In this document: positions 8,978 to 18,273 of the stretch, piece by piece
Layout of the letters: the number at the start of each line of letters is the position of its first letter
Position numbering within the stretch: the first letter of the stretch is position 1
DNA from: Bin5 sp965116395
GTDB taxonomy: Bacteria; Chloroflexota; Anaerolineae; Caldilineales; Caldilineaceae
DNA length: 64,000 bases
Direction of reading: 5' to 3'
Assembly: GCA_965116395.1 (NCBI GenBank)
Contig: OZ220684.1
Location: 2,170,001 to 2,234,000, forward strand
Notes under the pieces: generated by a model
What the model saw: the letters and a program-made list of their open reading frames with translations, nothing else
Database searches by the model: none
What the model was told of the DNA's origin: nothing
Position numbers and translations under genes: made by a program

Positions 8978-10576
8978 TCACTCAGTCTCAGGCGCTGTCA
9001 CTTCCGGCGGCTGGCTCGCAATCGGCCCAATCCATTCCGTGTACAGCAGGTCACCGACCTGCGGGTTGACTTGGCGCAACGCCTCCAACATATCCAGGGA
9101 CGTGACGATTTTGTACTGATTGTTGGCCAGATAGCCCTGCAGAAACTGCTTGAATTCCCGCTCGCCCAGCGTGCGGCGGAGCGCGGAGAAAAAGAGAGCG
9201 CCCTTGCCGTAGACGATGCCTTCGTATTGGACTCCATCTGCAAAGGCCGTCACCGGTTGCGCGAGCGCAGCGTCCTCTTCGCGGCTGATCAACCCGTCAA
9301 CCACCGCCTCCCAGCGGCGGTATTCCAGAATGTCGGCCGCGTCCGGGCCATGCACCGCCTCATAGTAGATGCGGCTGGAATATTCGGCCAGACCTTCATC
9401 AACCCAGGGCTCGTTGACCGGATCGTTGTGGACTAGCTGGTACCACCACTGGTGCGCCACCTCGTGGACCGCCCGAATCTCCAGCTGATCCCGGTATCGG
9501 TCATACAACTGCACGCCCAATAGAAAGACCTGCGGGTACTCCATCCCCCGAAAGCTGATCGGCGCCGACGCCACCCGCAACTCCTCGTATGGATAAGGCC
9601 CGAACCAGTCACTGTACACCCGCAGCGACGCCGCCGTATGCTGTAAGACAGCCCGCCCCGCCTCCTCATGCCCCGGCAGCCAGTAGCTCGTGACGAGCGT
9701 GCCATATGCGCTCAGGCTGTCCGACTGGAAGCGATCGCTCATGTGGACGATGAACTCGCGCGACGGCTCCGTCTCCCACCGGTGTCGGATCTGACCCTCA
9801 TCGACCACTGTGGAGGTGATCAACTGACCGCTCGCCACCGGGATCATATCGATCGGGACGGTGCCGGAAACAACAAAGCTGGACATGTAGTTGAAGGCCG
9901 CGTCCCCGCGACTGGTGCCCCGCTCCAGCCACCAGCGGCCGCTCGCCGCGGTCGGCCCCGGCTGATAAACGGCCAGCGAGGGGTAAAAGAGCGGTAGGCT
10001 CACGAAATCCTGGCTGTAGCCGAAGAGACGATAGGCCCCCGACGTATCCGCGCTCCAGTGCGGGATGCGTAACAGCCAGCTCACATAGACGGTCGTCGTC
10101 TGCCCGCGCAGCAGCGCCCGCGGCAAGTCCACCCGGATCGCTGTGTTCTGATCCAAATAGATAAAGGGCGCCGTGCTGCCCTCGACCGTCACGTTCTGAA
10201 TGCTGAAATCGCCGCCGTAGTGATCCAATGCCGGATAAAGGCGGAAAACGAGGTGCGTCCAGGGGTCGGCGCTGGTGTTCGGGACGCGGATGTGGGCAGA
10301 ACCTTGCAGAAAGATCAGATCTTCGCTGAGCGTGAACTCGATCTCATAATGCGGGATCGCCTCGGACGCCGTCAGCGAGTCATCCTCTTCCGCGGTTGAA
10401 GAGCGAAGTCCGTCACAGGCGGCCAACAGCATTATAAGCAGCAGAAAGCTGATTCCCACCGCGCCATACGAGGGGAGAACCGTTCTCCCCTTTTTTCTCT
10501 TTCTTTGGCTGCTGCCGGCGTCAGGTGTTCGGACAGTTGGCTGCGGCCAAACTCTCTCCTCTGCGTTTGGGGGCAT
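8978..10576 (-). CDS. M1 family metallopeptidase, lipoprotein
   Basis: The catalytic zinc motif is HEVAHQWW followed by WVDEGLAEYSS, i.e. HExxH-x18-E of the M1 (gluzincin) aminopeptidase family. The exopeptidase motif is only loosely kept (FRGMEYPQV in place of GAMEN). The N-terminus has a basic stretch, a hydrophobic helix and the lipobox LLAAC, so the enzyme is probably anchored outside the cytoplasmic membrane. The frame is open to 10690; I chose the ATG at 10576, but no strong ribosome site supports either start, and the true start may lie closer to the signal helix. Probable role is extracellular peptide degradation. Confidence 0.85.
   Translation of the reverse strand: MPPNAEERVWPQPTVRTPDAGSSQRKRKKGRTVLPSYGAVGISFLLLIMLLAACDGLRSSTAEEDDSLTASEAIPHYEIEFTLSEDLIFLQGSAHIRVPNTSADPWTHLVFRLYPALDHYGGDFSIQNVTVEGSTAPFIYLDQNTAIRVDLPRALLRGQTTTVYVSWLLRIPHWSADTSGAYRLFGYSQDFVSLPLFYPSLAVYQPGPTAASGRWWLERGTSRGDAAFNYMSSFVVSGTVPIDMIPVASGQLITSTVVDEGQIRHRWETEPSREFIVHMSDRFQSDSLSAYGTLVTSYWLPGHEEAGRAVLQHTAASLRVYSDWFGPYPYEELRVASAPISFRGMEYPQVFLLGVQLYDRYRDQLEIRAVHEVAHQWWYQLVHNDPVNEPWVDEGLAEYSSRIYYEAVHGPDAADILEYRRWEAVVDGLISREEDAALAQPVTAFADGVQYEGIVYGKGALFFSALRRTLGEREFKQFLQGYLANNQYKIVTSLDMLEALRQVNPQVGDLLYTEWIGPIASQPPEVTAPETE
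10472..10497 (+). terminator. Terminator-like hairpin with T-run, inside M1 gene 5' end
   Basis: GGGGAGA and TCTCCCC form a perfect 7-bp stem with a 5-base loop, followed directly by six T on the plus strand. It looks like an intrinsic terminator for plus-strand transcription but lies antisense to the N-terminal codons of the M1 peptidase. It could end an antisense transcript or be a coincidence of codons. Confidence 0.35.
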
Positions 10577-10872
10577 CTGGCGATACCACAGGAAACTCTG
10601 CGTGTTTTTCGGATGGGCTACCGTCTCGCCACATGAGCGTCTGTGCCGACCTGATCCACCTGGCCTTTGAAGATACGCACACACGGACAAATTGCAGGCA
10701 AGAAAGGTAGCGCCTAGCGAATTTTATTATATCATAGTGGGACCATACAAAGTAAAGTGTGCACGGATGTGCTATACTGTCAACGTCTGAACCGAATCCA
10801 TTCGAAGCAAGAGGCCGCCTGCAGCCAATCTGCAATACGCAACGCAGCAAAACTCTGCTAAGGAGAGACTGA

Positions 10873-12084
10873 ATGTTTGTGCGAAGCGCGGCCGCCGCCG
10901 CGTTGGAACGGAAAAAGGAGCTGTTCTCCGTATACGAACGTGAGCGGTGGGAAGAGCAGAAGCGTGTGCAGGGATGGCTGCAGGAGTTGCAGGCTGTATC
11001 CGCCGCGTCCCTGAACCGCCGCCTCGACGACATCGACGACGCCTGGCCCGGCGCACTGCCCACGGAAGAGTACGACCGCGCGGATGGAATGTGCATCCCT
11101 TTGGGCGTGAAATGGCAGAACCGTGAAAAGGCCAATCAATGGGCACTGGACGCGCTCGACGGCCGGCCCGCGCTGGCTGTCGACGGCAGCCAGATCATAC
11201 CAACCACCGACTACTCTCCCCCGGTGGGCGCGGTGCAGATCGGCTGGTTCTTCAATGACCGCCGCCCGGCCGCGGATGGCGACGCCGCCGGGCGCTACGA
11301 AAAAGATATCGACTTTGAGGTACTGGCCCCGGACGAGCTGCTCGACGCCGGCGGCGACGATAGCGTCTTTCCCAACTGGCGTGTGAACCAGGAGCGCTTC
11401 ATTCTCGAGTGCGCCAAACTGTGTGAGTTCATGGAGCGCTGCGCGCAACGGCCGTTTGCCCGCAGGCCGGTCTGTTTCTTGGACGGCTCGCTGATTATCT
11501 CCTTTGCCGGCCAGCTGCGCGCCGGCCGAGAACACGGCTATATCCAGGCTGTGCAGGAGCTGCTGGACTGCTCCGAGCGCACGCAGACGCCTCTGGTCGG
11601 TTTTGTGGACAATACCTACAGCCGCGACATCGTCACCCTGCTGGCGACGCTGCACGGCTTGCCGGCGCCGGCGCACATCAACGACGCTTCTCTACTGGCG
11701 GCAAACATGCCCGACTGGGGCGATCGCAGTCCGTTCTGGGTATGCGCACGCCCGGACCGTCTCAGCACAGAAGGCCGCGCCGACTTCTACAAACAGGTCT
11801 GTTTCTGCCTGGCGCGGCTCAGCATGGAAAACGCGCCGGCCCGGCTGGAGATGCCGCGCTGGCTGCTGGAATCCGGCCGCGCCGACGAAATCGTCTCCCT
11901 CGTTCTGGCCGAGGCCGTTGTCGGCAGTGGCTATCCCTACGTGCTGGAGACGGCAGACGTCACCGCGGTCATCCAGCAGCAGGACCGCCAGCGCTTCTAC
12001 CGGCTCTTCCAGGAGTTTCTGGAGGAGCAAGGCATGGCCATGACCGTCACGCGCAAGCAGCGCAGCAAGCAGCTGCGGCGGTGA
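10873..12084 (+). CDS. NurA-domain nuclease-like protein (stand-alone)
   Basis: A 403-residue protein with the NurA fold motifs: PALAVDGSQI (around residues 99-108, the Asp that binds Mn2+), PVCFLDGSLII near residue 200 with the second Asp, and VGFVDNTYSRDIV further on. NurA is a 5'-3' exonuclease and endonuclease that in archaea works with HerA in DNA end resection. Here no herA is adjacent; the HerA-like gene of the window is paired with a different NurA at 56032. AAGGAG precedes the ATG by 7 bases. It shares a plus-strand run with ogt, suggesting DNA maintenance. Substrate and partner are unproven. Confidence 0.8.
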   Translation: MFVRSAAAAALERKKELFSVYERERWEEQKRVQGWLQELQAVSAASLNRRLDDIDDAWPGALPTEEYDRADGMCIPLGVKWQNREKANQWALDALDGRPALAVDGSQIIPTTDYSPPVGAVQIGWFFNDRRPAADGDAAGRYEKDIDFEVLAPDELLDAGGDDSVFPNWRVNQERFILECAKLCEFMERCAQRPFARRPVCFLDGSLIISFAGQLRAGREHGYIQAVQELLDCSERTQTPLVGFVDNTYSRDIVTLLATLHGLPAPAHINDASLLAANMPDWGDRSPFWVCARPDRLSTEGRADFYKQVCFCLARLSMENAPARLEMPRWLLESGRADEIVSLVLAEAVVGSGYPYVLETADVTAVIQQQDRQRFYRLFQEFLEEQGMAMTVTRKQRSKQLRR

Positions 12085-12090
12085 TAACGG

Positions 12091-12118
12091 CAGTGGTTAG
12101 TGGCCAGTGGTCAGTGCG
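12091..12118. repeat. Degenerate CAGTGGTTAGTGGTCAGTG intergenic repeat
   Basis: A short array of AGTGG units (cagtggttagtggccagtgg...). The same sequence type, in either orientation, recurs between genes near 20153, 29546, 30520, 45148, 46146 and 50127. It encodes nothing visible. Confidence 0.7.
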
Positions 12119-12190
12119 TGAGCAGGTCATTGGCGCGCGGCAGGTCTGCATCATCGCAATTTTCCAATCGCAAATGTCACGGAGTAGACA

Positions 12191-12715
12191 ATGTCTTTAG
12201 CGGTAACGAACTACGAATCCCCCATCGGTTCCATCGAAATCCACGCCACCGACGCGGCGATAAGCAAAGTCGAGTTTGCCGGGGAACCGGTAGAAGTGAA
12301 TGAAGAGCAGAGCGGCGAGAGAAGCAGCTCTCGCGCCTCATCCCCGATGCCGCCAGCGGCGCATCCGCTTCTGGACGAAGTGCATCGCCAGCTAAACGCC
12401 TATTTCGCCGGAGAGTTACGCTGCTTCGAACTTCCCCTGGCCCTGGACGGCACGCCGTTTCAGCAACAGGTCTGGCAGCAGCTTCTCAGTGTCGGCTACG
12501 GCCACACCGCCAGCTACCAGGACATCGCCCACGCCATCGACAACCCCAAAGCCGTGCGCGCCGTCGGCGCGGCCAACGGCCGCAATCCGGTCTCCATCAT
12601 CGTGCCCTGCCATCGTATTATCGGCAGCGGGGGGCGTGCGAAGCTGACAGGATACGGCGGCGGGTTGTGGCGTAAGGAGTGGCTGCTGCGGCATGAGGGG
12701 GTGCTGTTGGTGTGA
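12191..12715 (+). CDS. ogt: Methylated-DNA--protein-cysteine S-methyltransferase
   Basis: The active-site segment IIVPCHRIIGSGG places the alkyl-accepting cysteine at residue 140. It is preceded by GTPFQQQVWQQLL and by AVRAVGAANGRNP, the helix-turn-helix and Asn-hinge of the Ogt/MGMT fold. The 174-residue protein directly reverses O6-alkylguanine and is inactivated in the process. A Ser/Glu-rich linker at residues 36-58 separates the small N-terminal domain from the catalytic domain. GGAG lies 6 bases before the ATG. It follows the NurA-like gene after about 100 bp of repeat DNA. Confidence 0.95.
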   Translation: MSLAVTNYESPIGSIEIHATDAAISKVEFAGEPVEVNEEQSGERSSSRASSPMPPAAHPLLDEVHRQLNAYFAGELRCFELPLALDGTPFQQQVWQQLLSVGYGHTASYQDIAHAIDNPKAVRAVGAANGRNPVSIIVPCHRIIGSGGRAKLTGYGGGLWRKEWLLRHEGVLLV

Positions 12716-12727
12716 AGGGGAAGAGAG

Positions 12728-13012
12728 ATGAGATGGAAACTTAAATGTCTAGTCGAGAAGGAAGATGATTGGTATGTTTCCTATTGTGAGGAATTGGGAA
12801 TTGCAAGCCAAGGGGAAACCGTAATTGAGGCAAAGAGGAATTTGGAAGAAGCAATTGAGATGTTCTTAGAGGACGCTTCGCAGAACGAGATTCTGAGTCT
12901 CCTTGCCTCTCTTAAGCCGGGGTCTCCTTTCGGAATTCAGCATCACTTGGAGGTTTCGGTTGTGCATCATCAGGAGAGAAAGGGCACACAATGGGAGATA
13001 ATTGTAGCCTAA
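12728..13012 (+). CDS. HicB-like antitoxin-family protein, orphan
   Basis: The 94-residue protein has the HicB partial RNase-H-like fold: WKLKCLVEKEDDWYVSYCEELGI, shortened here to its pattern of a beta strand, two acidic residues and W-V-YC-E, then GIASQGETVIEAKRNLEEA. A C-terminal strand replaces the usual DNA-binding domain. In HicAB systems this protein neutralises the mRNA interferase HicA. No HicA-like double-stranded-RNA-binding ORF is found on either side, so it is an orphan or a HicB-domain regulator. Its base composition is clearly lower in GC than ogt just upstream, matching the STAND gene that follows on the other strand. Confidence 0.7.
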   Translation: MRWKLKCLVEKEDDWYVSYCEELGIASQGETVIEAKRNLEEAIEMFLEDASQNEILSLLASLKPGSPFGIQHHLEVSVVHHQERKGTQWEIIVA

Positions 13013-13129
13013 ATTGAGACAGCTGTCCGGCTGTGAAGTCCGCAGGACAAGGAATGCTCGATTTTGGAGTAAGAACCGTCTTCGTCCCCATAAAGTCGTT
13101 TGCTAGGCCCTACCCTAGTCCAACCTCGT

Positions 13130-16100
13130 TTAACTACCCGTTATCTGCTGATCTAGAATATCAGTGATCCATAGGAGTTTGAATGCTTCCGCTTTGACTT
13201 GCAGTTCTTCTAGTCGCCTCGACCATGCTCCCAATTCGACCACGGTCAGCTTACTTGTATCGTTAAAGTCCTCCGTAGGTCGAAATTGCTTGCCAATCTC
13301 AACGAGGTGTTTCATAGCTTCTCCAAGGAAAGGGCGGTCCAAGTAATATTCAAGATCTTCATGATACTTTGTGAGTTCCGTAAATTCGTCGCACACCCGT
13401 TGTAGATTCTTATCAAGATTCTCACTTTGGACGCGCAGAAAGCCGTCAATGACGGTAGAGTCACAGACGGATTCATCGGGAAAGCGGGAAAGGTCTCCAG
13501 CGCTCAGAGAAAGAAGAGACAACAATGCAAAGTTTTCCGTGAAACGAATAGCAGGTTCAAATTGCTCACGATCCCAAATAGCAACTTTCAGGTTGGCCCA
13601 ATCTTCGTCCGAAATTTCTCTGCTAAATTGACGCAAATGCCTCCATGCGTTACCCGATCTCAATTCACTCGAAGGGACAACGAAAATAAACTTCGACAAT
13701 GCCTTGCCACGGAACAGCGGAATAACTGCGAAACGCTCCAACGAGAATAGTGTTGCGTAGTACCGCAAACTCGTAGTGCTTTCAGTGTGTAACGCTTCTC
13801 TCAGTGCTTCAAGAGTGGCCTCAACCGCCTTCCAATATGACATTGGATGGTCCGCATTTACCAAGATAGTGGTGATGTGCTCCCCTTCGAGCTTCAGATC
13901 ATCTGTGGCGACATTTGCTGAGTAATGCTCCTTCTTCACTGCCTTAAGCTTTTCCCTAATTTCCTTTCTCATTTCCTCAAGAGCATTGTGGCGCTCCTTG
14001 ACAAATGCCTTTACCGCTCCCTTCCTAACCCTCTTCGGATGAAAGGCAAATTGGTACCACATTGGCCATAATTCCCTAATCAGTTTTTGTTCTCTACTTT
14101 CCAATCTGCTATGGTCGTAGTCGGACAAGATCCGATCGAACCGATTGCGAAACTCGACTTGCAGATGGGCTAGTGCATCTAACGCGACAAGCAGGTTGAA
14201 AGTTGCCAAGTCTTCTTTGCCTGTCTCAATGCCTTGCTCCTGGGCAATTTGTAAGAGAGTGTCACGCATGTCTGCGTCTGCTCGTCCTAAACTAGAGTTT
14301 AACACTGCGACATGCAGTCCTTGAGTCATAAAATTCGACAAATGTCTCAAAAATCGGTGGAGTATATCAATGTACGATTTGTTTTTCGTGATAGCAGGAA
14401 ACTGCAGGTAGAGTCCTCCAACGGAGAGGTTGTTTGGATCGTTAGTAGAATCCTGGACCAAACCTTCGCTCACAAATCCCCATTCATCAACCGCGCTTTG
14501 TGGTAGAGGAGGTCGGGAATCGGCGAGGTGCTTGCATTTTTCGAGAGTCGCATTGTCGAACTGCAGGCCTACTCGTTTCGTGACTTGTCTCTTGCGAAAA
14601 TAAGCGTCTAGTGCCCGCTGTAGCTGGCCCAACCAAGTGTGCAACTCCTGTCTAAGTTCTAATATTTCCCGTGCATGCAATTCCCAGTTGTTTGGCCTAT
14701 AGGGATAGTCGCCTAGCGAACGGAAATGTGCGTTGATTCTTTGTGCCCAAGGTGGATAGAAATTACTGGAGTCGATAGTTTTTTCTGAATCGTCATACTC
14801 TGGCGCCAGAATTCCCAGTCTATGACCATAGCCATGGCTTCCGTACTTCTGATGGGTCGGCAAGAGCTTTCTCAGAAGGTCAACACGATACATGGTTTCT
14901 TCGTGCAACGAGCGTGAAATTGATTTAGCCTCGTCTTGTACTCCTGGATCTATCAGGTATACAAAATCAGGGATAAAGTGCGCTCGTAAGGTCGCCCCAT
15001 CGTCCTCCAATGAAAAACTATTCGTTTCAAGTTTGAAACGTGATTCAATTTGATGTTGGTATTCACTCACGATCGTTTCGAGTCTTTCTTTATCCGCGAT
15101 GTGCAACGCATATATTAAATTCGCCAAAGTGTCGAGCGGAGTTTTCTCGACGACTTCTCCAATTTCTATGTGCTTACACAACAGGGGAGTCAACTGCTGA
15201 ATTTGAAGATGACTTGACCAAAATAAGACCTGTGCAAGACCTGCAAAGTCATGTTGTTTAGAAGGTACCATGTTAGTCGGGGCTATATTCCGCAGCCAAG
15301 TTCTGGCAGGAACAAATGCCCCTTCTTTGGGCGTTTGCCTCTCCCTTACGGAGGCAACATACTCCAAGAGTCGGCCCTTTCCACCAAAATCTGATAAATT
15401 GTCCCAAATATCGGTTATGTCCTCCTTAGCAATCCCTGTCAGATCAGAATCCAATAGGAGATACCACGCAGGGCCTCGTTCTTGGTATACTTGATCTATT
15501 AATTCCCTATTTGCCTCTGTATAGTCACGCACTCCAAGCCAAAGTAGTGCCCGCAAAACGCCCGCCACACCTCCCCATGACTTTGGTTGGAATTTATTAA
15601 GCTGCTCTATGACGGATGATGCTTCTTCTCTCCGGCGCGAGAAGACATGCAGCAGAAAAATCTCCAAGTCGGATTCCACTAACAGTTGCATACATTCCTT
15701 CGCAATTGATTCCCAACTGTAAAGCGTAGAGTCTAAAAGGCTCTCCAGCATTATGCTAGACCTGACGGAATGTAAACCGGAAATAGTTGAATATTCTGCG
15801 TCAACGCGGATCAGATACTCTTTGGCAAAAGTTTCTATAGTTAGAGGAAGTGCATTTAGGTTAAGATGGCGATGAACAGAACTCAAGTCGAGTTTGGCCT
15901 CATATGCTGAGGCCGTAGCCACGAGCCTAAGCAAATGCAGTTCGTCTGCCTGTAGGTCTCCACGGTTCAGTCGTTCCTGTAGACTTCGAATCTGACTTTC
16001 AATGCGGGCTTTTAGTGTTTTTCGCTGTGTTAGGAAGTAAACAAACTCCAATAAAGGACCCCGTCCTCCAAATCCTGCCCAGGCCTCATCAAACGTAAGA

Positions 16101-17323
16101 AAATTCGGATTTTGCTCTAGGAACTGCGCTGATAGACTTTCGGCTTCTTTTCTGTCAAAATCGAGTTCCATCTCTTCAAAAAGGAAATGTGCCGCGTAGC
16201 CGGTAGCTCGCCGCCAATCTTCTTCGCGTACGGTCACCAAAATCTGAAGCTTTGGTAGGACTGCAAGAGTACGAACGAGGTTTGGCCAGTCCTGGTCACT
16301 AGGAGAAACATCTACATAGACAATACATGGGAGATCAATTGCTTTGGCGTGTCCTGACAACGCGTTCGCGACGTTCTGGAGTTGCCGCGTATTCTCGATT
16401 CGACGGGAGTCCACGAAGAAACGCCATACGTTTGGTGTGTAGTCGTGGAGGTACCGGAATGCAAGAGTACTCTTTCCTTGCCCTGATGCACCATGCACGA
16501 TTACTACGTCGTTGGCTTCGAATTTCTTCTGGATCTCCGTCAGTTTTTCGCTACGAATCATATCTAAATCGGCCAGAATGTGATCATACCGCGCATCCAC
16601 CCCCCGATAGTACTCATTTGTGAGGCGGTCAGTATCGATTTCATCTGGGCGCCGTGTATCGATTAGGGGATGAATGGTGTTGAACCATTCGTCATGATAC
16701 GCGGATCGCTCCTGCAAATACCGACCTACAGACGATAGCTTTTCAATTACAGATGAGTATTCGATGCGTTCACTCTGCTCCGAAGCACGAAATACCCAGA
16801 ACATGAGTAACTCGAAGGCATATAGAAGATCACCTCCTGCTAGCGAGTCCCGAAGAAAATCAGAAACTCTGGCCTCGAGGTTGGACTCATCTGCCATCGA
16901 GAATTTTATGCCAAATAGCTCTTCTATTTCTCCAGAATTGTAGCCATATTCTCTGAGCTTCTCTCGCACATGCTGTCTTTCGGGACCCTCCTGGGTCCAC
17001 GCTTTTTCTATCTCGGGTCCGATTGGTCCAAAGCTTACGATTCTGATCGTAGAATCGGGAAAGTTCCTGCGATTGCGAAGAGAACGATCGAAGAAGGAAT
17101 CGTGCAACTGTGAGGCAAAATCTGATAGAGTCACGTTGTCACTATAGGCTTTTACCTGCACGGTTTCCAGAAGTTGACCATCGGGTGCATGTATGTCCAA
17201 ATCCTCTTTACCTTCAGGCAGATACCAAAGTTCTTGATGTTCAACATCAAGAAGTCGTGAGAGGATATATAGGGTTTGAAGTCTATACCCCCGTAAAGCC
17301 GCTGCCGCTCCATCCCTGGGCAT
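13130..17323 (-). CDS. Large STAND-type NTPase with N-terminal nuclease-like domain, predicted anti-phage protein
   Basis: A 1397-residue protein. Residues about 5-60 contain EDLDI (D41/D43) and TVQVKAY (Q56, K58), the D...(E/Q)xK pattern of PD-(D/E)XK nucleases as in Cap4/DUF4297. Residues 274-290 contain a P-loop, VHGASGQGKST; IVYVDVS near 335-341 is a Walker B-like strand and ILVTVREEDW a sensor-like strand. The remaining 1000 residues are helical, without recognisable repeats, and fit a target-sensing scaffold. This layout is that of Avs-like STAND defence proteins. The gene is much more AT-rich than its neighbours. The start at 17323 (MPRDG) was preferred over an upstream in-frame start because homologous domain content begins there. 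Defence role is inferred. Confidence 0.78.
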   Translation of the reverse strand: MPRDGAAAALRGYRLQTLYILSRLLDVEHQELWYLPEGKEDLDIHAPDGQLLETVQVKAYSDNVTLSDFASQLHDSFFDRSLRNRRNFPDSTIRIVSFGPIGPEIEKAWTQEGPERQHVREKLREYGYNSGEIEELFGIKFSMADESNLEARVSDFLRDSLAGGDLLYAFELLMFWVFRASEQSERIEYSSVIEKLSSVGRYLQERSAYHDEWFNTIHPLIDTRRPDEIDTDRLTNEYYRGVDARYDHILADLDMIRSEKLTEIQKKFEANDVVIVHGASGQGKSTLAFRYLHDYTPNVWRFFVDSRRIENTRQLQNVANALSGHAKAIDLPCIVYVDVSPSDQDWPNLVRTLAVLPKLQILVTVREEDWRRATGYAAHFLFEEMELDFDRKEAESLSAQFLEQNPNFLTFDEAWAGFGGRGPLLEFVYFLTQRKTLKARIESQIRSLQERLNRGDLQADELHLLRLVATASAYEAKLDLSSVHRHLNLNALPLTIETFAKEYLIRVDAEYSTISGLHSVRSSIMLESLLDSTLYSWESIAKECMQLLVESDLEIFLLHVFSRRREEASSVIEQLNKFQPKSWGGVAGVLRALLWLGVRDYTEANRELIDQVYQERGPAWYLLLDSDLTGIAKEDITDIWDNLSDFGGKGRLLEYVASVRERQTPKEGAFVPARTWLRNIAPTNMVPSKQHDFAGLAQVLFWSSHLQIQQLTPLLCKHIEIGEVVEKTPLDTLANLIYALHIADKERLETIVSEYQHQIESRFKLETNSFSLEDDGATLRAHFIPDFVYLIDPGVQDEAKSISRSLHEETMYRVDLLRKLLPTHQKYGSHGYGHRLGILAPEYDDSEKTIDSSNFYPPWAQRINAHFRSLGDYPYRPNNWELHAREILELRQELHTWLGQLQRALDAYFRKRQVTKRVGLQFDNATLEKCKHLADSRPPLPQSAVDEWGFVSEGLVQDSTNDPNNLSVGGLYLQFPAITKNKSYIDILHRFLRHLSNFMTQGLHVAVLNSSLGRADADMRDTLLQIAQEQGIETGKEDLATFNLLVALDALAHLQVEFRNRFDRILSDYDHSRLESREQKLIRELWPMWYQFAFHPKRVRKGAVKAFVKERHNALEEMRKEIREKLKAVKKEHYSANVATDDLKLEGEHITTILVNADHPMSYWKAVEATLEALREALHTESTTSLRYYATLFSLERFAVIPLFRGKALSKFIFVVPSSELRSGNAWRHLRQFSREISDEDWANLKVAIWDREQFEPAIRFTENFALLSLLSLSAGDLSRFPDESVCDSTVIDGFLRVQSENLDKNLQRVCDEFTELTKYHEDLEYYLDRPFLGEAMKHLVEIGKQFRPTEDFNDTSKLTVVELGAWSRRLEELQVKAEAFKLLWITDILDQQITGS

Positions 17324-17391
17324 CACTATTTCCCATAAGTGTATCGATTCAAGCACGCAAAAAACTTGTAGAAAAATGTATCGGGGCCAAA

Positions 17392-17775
17392 AACTGGGCA
17401 ACGAGCCAAGGGTTATAATGGAGCAGACCGCCAAGCAAGTGGAGAAGCAGTTAAATTGTCTCGAAACGGCGACGACTTATAGCGGCATCGCCGACGATTC
17501 TAACGCCTCGTCCACTTCAGTGCCTTCCCTCACCCACGCCCCAGCCACCGCCTCAACCTGCCCCGCACCCCAGCCCCCATTCGCGACCACCAGCCGATAC
17601 TGCTTCGTAATCGTCTCCCCAGCCCCGAACTCATACACCTCATCGAACATGAAGGCGAAGCTGGCGCATGACGTACGGCGTCTGGCGCACGAACCACTTG
17701 TTGGGATAACGCAGATTGGCCGGATGGCCCAGAAAGGCCAGCGTTGACGTGCGGCCGTTGCTGTCGTCGAGGGTC
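17392..17775. repeat. Direct repeat, left copy, bracketing the HepT-MntA-DUF4268 module
   Basis: About 380 bp homologous, in the same orientation, to about 19072-19455. It includes the 3' end of the PmoA-like gene and its downstream flank (ccaaaaactgggcaacgagc against ccaaaagttggacaacgagc, ending cggcgacgac in both). The two copies are about 1.68 kb apart and enclose only the three genes at 17812-19021. Confidence 0.8.
17477..17775 (-). pseudogene. Fragment of PmoA-like (DUF6807) gene, frameshifted; part of direct repeat
   Basis: This is a second, broken copy of the last ~100 codons of the gene at 19204-20145. SFAFMFDEVYEFGAGETIT and RLVVANGGWGAGQVEA are nearly identical to the intact protein. 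At about 17666 one extra base (gcgcatgacgtac against gcgcaggcgtac) shifts the frame, so the upstream part (NLRYPNKWFVRQTPY in the intact copy) is out of phase. Homology continues into roughly 85 bp of downstream flank (17392-17476). Confidence 0.85.
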
Positions 17776-17811
17776 TAGGTAGGGTGCAGGGGGAACTAGC
17801 CTTCGCACTAC

Positions 17812-18234
17812 CTACGGACGCAAAATGTCCATGTACTTTCGCCGCTGATCCTCCATCCAATCGGTGAGCGAATCCCAGTTGTTCTTGTTGCGCGTCCCGC
17901 CTTCGGGTTCGCAAATCGTTTCGCACCAATGGTCCAGGCCCTTTTCGTTGGGTATGTAGTAGGTTATATCCTCGAACTTTTCCTGAAACTGTTCCCAGTA
18001 CCGCCTGATGCGGCGTTCAACAGCCTTGGAAACTTCGTCATTTCCACCCACGACGTAGGTGCCAACCCCGTCAGTCCCAAGATAATGTCTGATCGAGAGA
18101 TCGGCCTCGTCGATCTTGTAACTGGGAGAGTGGTGCCTATAATCCTCTTGAAAACGTTGTGCATTCGGCGTCCTTGGATGCCTGTCCGCGTAATGTCTCC
18201 AGAAGGCTTGCCGGAAGCTGACTGTTTGGTCCAT
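17812..18234 (-). CDS. DUF4268-like protein
   Basis: A 140-residue protein resembling DUF4268. It opens with FRQAFWRHY, the family's 'R..FW' helix; the middle has LSIRHYLGT and RRIRRYWEQFQEKFE; it ends NNWDSLTDWMEDQRRKYM, like the family's closing W-x3-W amphipathic helix. DUF4268 domains occur alone or fused to restriction-type nucleases in defence contexts; no catalytic motif is visible in this short version. AGGAG lies upstream of the ATG. It is the third gene of an operon, 39 bp after mntA, so it may be an accessory of the toxin-antitoxin pair or a passenger. Confidence 0.6.
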   Translation of the reverse strand: MDQTVSFRQAFWRHYADRHPRTPNAQRFQEDYRHHSPSYKIDEADLSIRHYLGTDGVGTYVVGGNDEVSKAVERRIRRYWEQFQEKFEDITYYIPNEKGLDHWCETICEPEGGTRNKNNWDSLTDWMEDQRRKYMDILRP

Positions 18235-18273
18235 CGTCTATGTCTCCTTCTCATCGCCTGTGAACTCTGTCCG

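Noticed and set aside
10472..10497. Intrinsic terminator ending a plus-strand gene
   Set aside because: The hairpin and T-run look right, but no plus-strand gene lies upstream and the sequence is coding on the minus strand; kept only as a low-confidence feature.
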